From an uncultured Ruthenibacterium sp. (GTDB taxonomy: Bacteria > Bacillota > Clostridia > Oscillospirales > Ruminococcaceae), in assembly GCA_944386555.1 (NCBI GenBank), contig CALXBN010000002.1, forward strand, positions 1-46,761: a DNA stretch of 46,761 bases. Direction: 5' to 3'. How positions within the stretch are numbered: position 1 is the first letter of the stretch; the number at the start of each line of letters is the position of its first letter. Under the pieces are notes generated by a model, which saw only the letters and a list, made by a program, of their open reading frames with translations, was not told the DNA's origin and did no database searches. The position numbers were made by a program, and so were the translations under genes. This document shows, in pieces, positions 42,907 through 46,761 of this stretch.

Positions 42907-44547
42907 ATGATTTGGGACAAACAGCGGCGCTCGAAAGCCGAGCGCATGGACGCGGTAAAAGCATACACCGACGGCGGCAAAGTGATTGCCACGGAATCCA
43001 TCGTCCCCTTTTTGGAGGGCGTGATCCGCCCCGGGGACAAAGTGGTGCTGGAGGGCTGCAACCAGAAGCAGGCCGCCTTCCTGGCCGGCGCCCTGGCCGG
43101 CGTGGACCCGGCCAAGGTGCACGACCTGAACATGATCATCCCCTCCATCAGCCGGGACGAACACCTGGACCTGTTTGAGAAGGGCATCGGCAGCGAGCTG
43201 AACTTCGCCTTCGCCGGGGTGCAGAGCCTGCGCCTGGCCCAGATGCTGGCGGACAACAAGCTGCACATCGGCGCCATCCACACCTATCTGGAGCTGTACG
43301 GCCGCATGTATGTGGACCTGACGCCCAACGTGTGCCTGATCGCCGCCGACAAGGCCGACCGCAAGGGCAACCTGTACACCGGCTACAACACCGAGGAGAC
43401 GCCCATGATCACCGAGGCCGCTGCCTTCAAAAGCGGCATCGTCATCGCCCAGGTGAACAGCATTGTGGACGAGAGCGAGCTGCCCCGGGTGGATATTCCC
43501 GGCGGCTGGGTAGACTATGTGGTGAAAGCCAGCGAGCCCTATCCCATGGAGCCCCTGTTCACGCGGGACCCGGCCAAGATCCAGGACGCCCACATCCTGA
43601 TGGGCATGATGGTCATCAAGGGCATTTACGCCAAGCATCAGGTGAAAAGCCTGAACCACGGCATCGGCTACAACGGCGCGGCCATCGAGCTGCTGCTGCC
43701 CACCTTCGGCAACATGCTGGGGCTGAAGGGCAAGATCTGCACCCACTGGGTGCTGAACCCCCATCCCACGCTGATTCCCGCCATTGAGGACGGCTGGGTG
43801 CAGCAGGTGTGCGCCTTCGGCGGCGAGCTTGGCATGGATAAATACACCGCCGCCCGGCCCGATATCTTCTTCACCGGCGCCGACGGCTCGCTGCGCAGCA
43901 ACCGCGCGGCGGCCCAGGTGGCCGGCCTGTACGGCATGGATTTGTTCCTGGGCGGCACGCTGCAGATGGACTACGCCGCCAACAGCTCCACCGTGACCAA
44001 CGGCCGGCTGAGCGGCTACGGCGGCGCGCCCAACATGGGCAACGCCAGCGGCGGGCGGCGCCACACCACCAAGGCCTGGATGGACATGGCCCCGCTGAAC
44101 GGCAGCATGGCCAGCGGCCGCAAGCTGGTGGTGCAGATGATGAAGAGCCGCAGCAAGTTCGGCCCGGGCTTTGTGCCCGTGCTGGACGCGGTGGACATCG
44201 GCAGGAAGGCCGGCATGGACGCCGCCCCGGTGATGATGTACGGCGAGGACGTGACCCACGTGGTCACCGAGCAGGGCATCGCCTACCTGTACCAGGCCCA
44301 GAACGCCGAAGAGCGCGCCCGCCTGCTGGGGGCCATCGCCCAGGGCACGCCCATCGGGGACCTGGTCAGCCGCGCACAGATCGACGAGATGCGCGCTGCG
44401 GGCAAAGTGGCCTATCCGGAGGACCTGTCCATCAGCCCCGAAGCCGCAGACAAGGACCTGCTGGCCGCCAAGAGCCTGGAAGAGATCGCCCGGATCTCCG
44501 GCGGGCTGTATGAAGTGCCCGACCGTTTCAAGAAAAAAGCCCAGTAA
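42907..44547 (+). CDS. mdcA: Malonate decarboxylase alpha-like CoA/ACP transferase (MdcA family)
   Basis: A 546-residue protein that follows the malonate decarboxylase alpha subunit over its whole length: LEGCNQKQAAFLAGAL, DLNMIIPSISRDEHLDLFEKGIG, IGAIHTYLELYGRMYVDL, GNLYTGYNTEETPMITEAAAF, EPLFTRDP, KSLNHGIGYNGAAIELLLPT, NPHPTLIPAIEDGW, GADGSLRSNR and YGGAPNMGNASGGRRH. MdcA swaps acetyl for malonyl on a thiol carrier. No ACP subunit or MdcB/G partner gene follows, so here it may act on CoA itself (malonate + acetyl-CoA to malonyl-CoA + acetate). AAAGGAG precedes ATG 42907. First gene of the rightward operon. Confidence 0.88.
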   Translation: MIWDKQRRSKAERMDAVKAYTDGGKVIATESIVPFLEGVIRPGDKVVLEGCNQKQAAFLAGALAGVDPAKVHDLNMIIPSISRDEHLDLFEKGIGSELNFAFAGVQSLRLAQMLADNKLHIGAIHTYLELYGRMYVDLTPNVCLIAADKADRKGNLYTGYNTEETPMITEAAAFKSGIVIAQVNSIVDESELPRVDIPGGWVDYVVKASEPYPMEPLFTRDPAKIQDAHILMGMMVIKGIYAKHQVKSLNHGIGYNGAAIELLLPTFGNMLGLKGKICTHWVLNPHPTLIPAIEDGWVQQVCAFGGELGMDKYTAARPDIFFTGADGSLRSNRAAAQVAGLYGMDLFLGGTLQMDYAANSSTVTNGRLSGYGGAPNMGNASGGRRHTTKAWMDMAPLNGSMASGRKLVVQMMKSRSKFGPGFVPVLDAVDIGRKAGMDAAPVMMYGEDVTHVVTEQGIAYLYQAQNAEERARLLGAIAQGTPIGDLVSRAQIDEMRAAGKVAYPEDLSISPEAADKDLLAAKSLEEIARISGGLYEVPDRFKKKAQ

Positions 44548-44587
44548 CCCCGGCCCCGCAGCCCCGGCCGTGAAAGAAGGAAGCCCT

Positions 44588-45007
44588 TTGGAGATTACAC
44601 CCGTCATCACCCACCACTTCGTCAAAAACGAAGATTTGAACCACCACGGCACCCTGTTCGCCGGGCGCACGGCGGAATGGTTTGTGGAGGCCGGCCTGAT
44701 GGCCGCCGCCCAGTACCTGCCCGCGGACAACATCGTGTGCGTGAAGATCCACGGCATGGACTTCGAGCGCCCGGTGCACCTGGGCGCGGTGGTGAAATTT
44801 ACCAGCAAGGCCGTGCTGGCCGGGCGCACCAGCCTGGTGGCCCATATCCGCCTGGAGGAAGGCGGGGCCCGGGTACTGGAGGGCTTCATCACTTTTGTAA
44901 ACGTAGGCCCGGACGGCCGCCCGGTGCCCCACGGCCTGGCGCTGGAGCCGGCCTGCAAGGCAGACGCCGCCCTGGCCCGGCGGGCCGCGGCCCTGCCCCG
45001 GCGCTGA
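44588..45007 (+). CDS. Hotdog-fold acyl-CoA thioesterase
   Basis: A 139-residue acyl-CoA thioester hydrolase of the YciA/BACH type: NHHGTLFAGRTAEWFVEAGLMAA (with the Asn-His/Gly-Thr-Leu-Phe-Ala-Gly active-site helix region), KIHGMDFERPVHLG and VLEGFITFVNVG. The start is TTG 44588, 6 nt after GAAGGA; no ATG fits. It sits 40 bp after the mdcA-like gene and 40 bp before the carboxyltransferase gene. It could hydrolyse excess or misformed acyl-CoA in the malonyl-CoA route. Confidence 0.87.
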   Translation: MEITPVITHHFVKNEDLNHHGTLFAGRTAEWFVEAGLMAAAQYLPADNIVCVKIHGMDFERPVHLGAVVKFTSKAVLAGRTSLVAHIRLEEGGARVLEGFITFVNVGPDGRPVPHGLALEPACKADAALARRAAALPRR

Positions 45008-45047
45008 GGCGCCCGGCCACAATTGAACAAAAAAGGAGGAACCCCCT

Positions 45048-46595
45048 TTGGCAACTGCAAAACAGGAAGAACTGCTGCGCCTGAAGGCCCAGCTGCGTGC
45101 CGGCGGCGGCGAAAAAGCCGTGGCCAAGCAGCACGCCGCAGGCAAACAGACCGCCCGTGAACGCCTGGAAAAACTGTTTGACCCCGACAGCTTTGTGGAG
45201 ACCGGCCTGTTTGTGAAACACCGGTGCACCAACTTCGGCATGGAGAAAAAGCAGGCCCCCGGCGAGGGCGTCGTCACCGGATACGGCACCGTGGACGGCC
45301 GGCTGGTATATGCCGCCGCCCAGGATTTCACCGTCATCGGCGGCTCTTTGGGCGAGATGCATGCGGCAAAGATCGCCGCCGCCCAGGAGGCCGCCCTGAA
45401 AGTGGGCGCGCCCATGATCTGCATCAATGATTCCGGCGGCGCGCGCATCCAGGAGGGCGTGGACGCCCTGGCCGGCTACGGCCGCATCTTCTACAACAAC
45501 ACCATGGCCTCCGGCGTCATCCCACAGATCAGCGTCATCATGGGCCCCTGCGCCGGCGGCGCGGTGTACAGCCCCGCCCTGACGGACTTTATCTTCATGG
45601 TGAAGGGCACGGGCCAGATGTACATCACCGGCCCGGCGGTGATCAAATCCGTCACCGGCGAGGACGTGACCGCCGAATCTCTGGGCGGCGCCATGGCCCA
45701 CAATGTCACCAGCGGCTGCGCACACTTTGCCGCCGACAGCGAGGACGACTGCATCGCCCAGATCCGCCGGCTGCTGAGCTTTCTGCCTCAGAACAACATG
45801 GACCCCGCCCCGGTATATCCCTGCACGGACGACTTGAACCGCACCGACGAGGCCCTGAACGACCTGGTGCCCGAAAACCCCAACAAGGCCTACGACATGA
45901 TGGACGTCATCCGCTCCATCGCCGACAACGGCGACGTGTTCGAGTATCAGCAGTACTACGCACGGAACATCATCACGGCCTTCATCCGCCTGAACGGCAA
46001 AAGCGTGGGCGTCATCGCCAGCCAGCCCCGGGCCATGGCCGGCTGTTTGGACATCAACGCTTCGGACAAGGCCAGCCGCTTCATCCGCACCTGCGACGCC
46101 TTCAGCATCCCCCTGCTGACGCTGGAGGACGTGCCCGGCTTTTTGCCCGGCAGCCAGCAGGAGCACGGGGGCATCATCCGCCACGGGGCCAAGATGCTGT
46201 ACGCCTACAGCGAGGCCACGGTGCCCAAGGTGACGGTGATCACCCGCAAGGCCTACGGCGGCGCTTACATCGGCATGTGCTCCAAGCATCTGGGCGCAGA
46301 CATGGTGCTGGCCTGGCCCGACGCCGAGATCGCCGTGATGGGCGCCGACGGCGCAGCCAATATCATCTTTGCCAAGGGCATCAAGGCCGCCGCCGACCCC
46401 GCCGCCGAGCGCCGCGCCCGCATCGACGAATATCAGAAGGCCATGATGAACCCCTACGTGGCCGCGGCCCGGGGCTATGTGGACGATGTGATCCTGCCCA
46501 GTGAGACGCGCAGGCATGTGATCAGCGCCTTCGAGGCCCTGGCCGGCAAGCACGTGGACAAGCCGCGCAAAAAGCACGGCAACATTCCCCTGTAA
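45048..46595 (+). CDS. Biotin-dependent carboxyltransferase (MmdA/PccB-like)
   Basis: A 515-residue carboxyltransferase subunit as in methylmalonyl-CoA decarboxylase alpha, glutaconyl-CoA decarboxylase or acyl-CoA carboxylase beta. Two crotonase-like halves are seen: GGSLGEMHAAKIAAAQEAALKVGAP, INDSGGARIQEGV and MGPCAGGAVYSPALTDF in the first; NIITAFIRLNGKSVGVIASQP, DVPGFLPGSQQEHGGIIRHGAKMLYAY and KAYGGAYIGMCSK in the second. The TTG 45048 start has AAAGGAGGA 7 nt upstream. An OadG-type subunit follows after 13 bp, so a Na+-pumping decarboxylase of malonyl-CoA or methylmalonyl-CoA is more likely than a carboxylase. Confidence 0.94.
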   Translation: MATAKQEELLRLKAQLRAGGGEKAVAKQHAAGKQTARERLEKLFDPDSFVETGLFVKHRCTNFGMEKKQAPGEGVVTGYGTVDGRLVYAAAQDFTVIGGSLGEMHAAKIAAAQEAALKVGAPMICINDSGGARIQEGVDALAGYGRIFYNNTMASGVIPQISVIMGPCAGGAVYSPALTDFIFMVKGTGQMYITGPAVIKSVTGEDVTAESLGGAMAHNVTSGCAHFAADSEDDCIAQIRRLLSFLPQNNMDPAPVYPCTDDLNRTDEALNDLVPENPNKAYDMMDVIRSIADNGDVFEYQQYYARNIITAFIRLNGKSVGVIASQPRAMAGCLDINASDKASRFIRTCDAFSIPLLTLEDVPGFLPGSQQEHGGIIRHGAKMLYAYSEATVPKVTVITRKAYGGAYIGMCSKHLGADMVLAWPDAEIAVMGADGAANIIFAKGIKAAADPAAERRARIDEYQKAMMNPYVAAARGYVDDVILPSETRRHVISAFEALAGKHVDKPRKKHGNIPL

Positions 46596-46608
46596 AGGAG
46601 GCGGCTGC

Positions 46609-46761
46609 ATGTTCGGTGAACACATTACCCTGGGCCAGGGCGTCATCGTCTGCGTGTTCAGCATGGCGGTGGTGTTCCTGGTGCTGTGGGCCCTCACCAA
46701 GATGATCGGCCTGACGGCCTGGGTGCTGCGCCGGGGCGCCCGCGCCCCGCAGGCAGCCCCT
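46609..46761 (+). CDS. OadG-family Na+ decarboxylase gamma/delta subunit (cut by the window end)
   Basis: The 51 codons seen begin with ATG 46609 after AAAGGAGG. The product starts with a short polar end (MFGEHITLG), one hydrophobic helix (QGVIVCVFSMAVVFLVLWALTKMIGL) and the start of a polar, Ala/Pro-rich tail, as in OadG/MmdD. This small anchor subunit holds the soluble carboxyltransferase to the membrane pump. The biotin carrier and the Na+-translocating beta subunit are expected next, outside the window. Confidence 0.85.
   Translation, partial: MFGEHITLGQGVIVCVFSMAVVFLVLWALTKMIGLTAWVLRRGARAPQAAP

Noticed and set aside
42790..45060. A 756-codon leftward open frame opposite the MdcA-like gene
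   Set aside because: Antisense to conserved genes with family motifs, and it covers the divergent promoter region.
44889..46700. A 603-codon leftward open frame opposite the carboxyltransferase
   Set aside because: Same reason: shadow of a clear carboxyltransferase and OadG start.

Overview
The window reads as chromosomal DNA of a GC-rich, low-redundancy Clostridia member, most likely a gut Oscillospiraceae (Faecalibacterium/Gemmiger/Subdoligranulum side). The grounds are strong AGGAGG ribosome sites, TTG and GTG starts, an HrcA/CIRCE heat-shock operon, a spore-protease (GPR) relative, and short palindromic intergenic repeats of a kind I associate with that group. The genus is inference only. 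I recognise 43 protein genes (two cut by the window ends) and no rRNA, tRNA, CRISPR array, prophage or transposase.

Layout. 1-343: start of a secreted Pro/Glu repeat protein. 344-1588: non-coding, packed with palindromic repeats. 1589-6618: hrcA-grpE-dnaK-dnaJ, read leftward from a CIRCE promoter. 6672-10978: RhlE-like DEAD-box helicase, YitT membrane protein, short GPR-like protease, rpsT. 11118-13291: ZIP metal transporter and flavodiiron protein in one operon. 13380-18265: small glycan locus with two GT-B glycosyltransferases, a coiled-coil protein, a GT-like fragment and a divergent GT2. 18282-22806: AEC transporter, then an NmlR/AdhR-like electrophile-response unit (MerR regulator, CMD protein, Fe-alcohol dehydrogenase, flavodoxin lipoprotein) with a textbook 19-bp-spacer MerR operator. 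22826-26851: 2-hydroxyacid dehydrogenase, CYTH protein, RlmI-type methyltransferase, YhfC protease.

27087-38421 is an amino-acid or peptide metabolism island: NhaC antiporter, Asp/Glu-racemase-family protein, GltS-like carrier, two paralogous M20 metallopeptidases, a second YitT protein, an ElaA-like acetyltransferase, a class V aminotransferase and a Crp/Fnr regulator. Two or three similar TGTNAA-N4-TTNACA dyads lie in its control regions.

38442-46761 holds two divergent transcription units around a LysR gene. Leftward is HutP-like protein, SLC13/DASS carboxylate transporter, nitrilase. Rightward is malonate-decarboxylase-alpha-like (MdcA) transferase, hotdog thioesterase, biotin-dependent carboxyltransferase and an OadG-type membrane subunit running off the end. 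Together these suggest uptake of a dicarboxylate, activation of malonate as its CoA thioester, and Na+-pumping decarboxylation.

The most striking signal is the leader of the HutP-like operon. A strong promoter is followed by three NAG triplets spaced by exactly 4 nt, the known HutP RNA target pattern, and two of them lie in the 5' arm of a perfect intrinsic terminator. I read this as a self-controlled antitermination switch outside any histidine-utilisation context. A second notable signal is a roughly 110-260 bp non-coding element, found three times, each copy ending just before the ribosome site of a gene.
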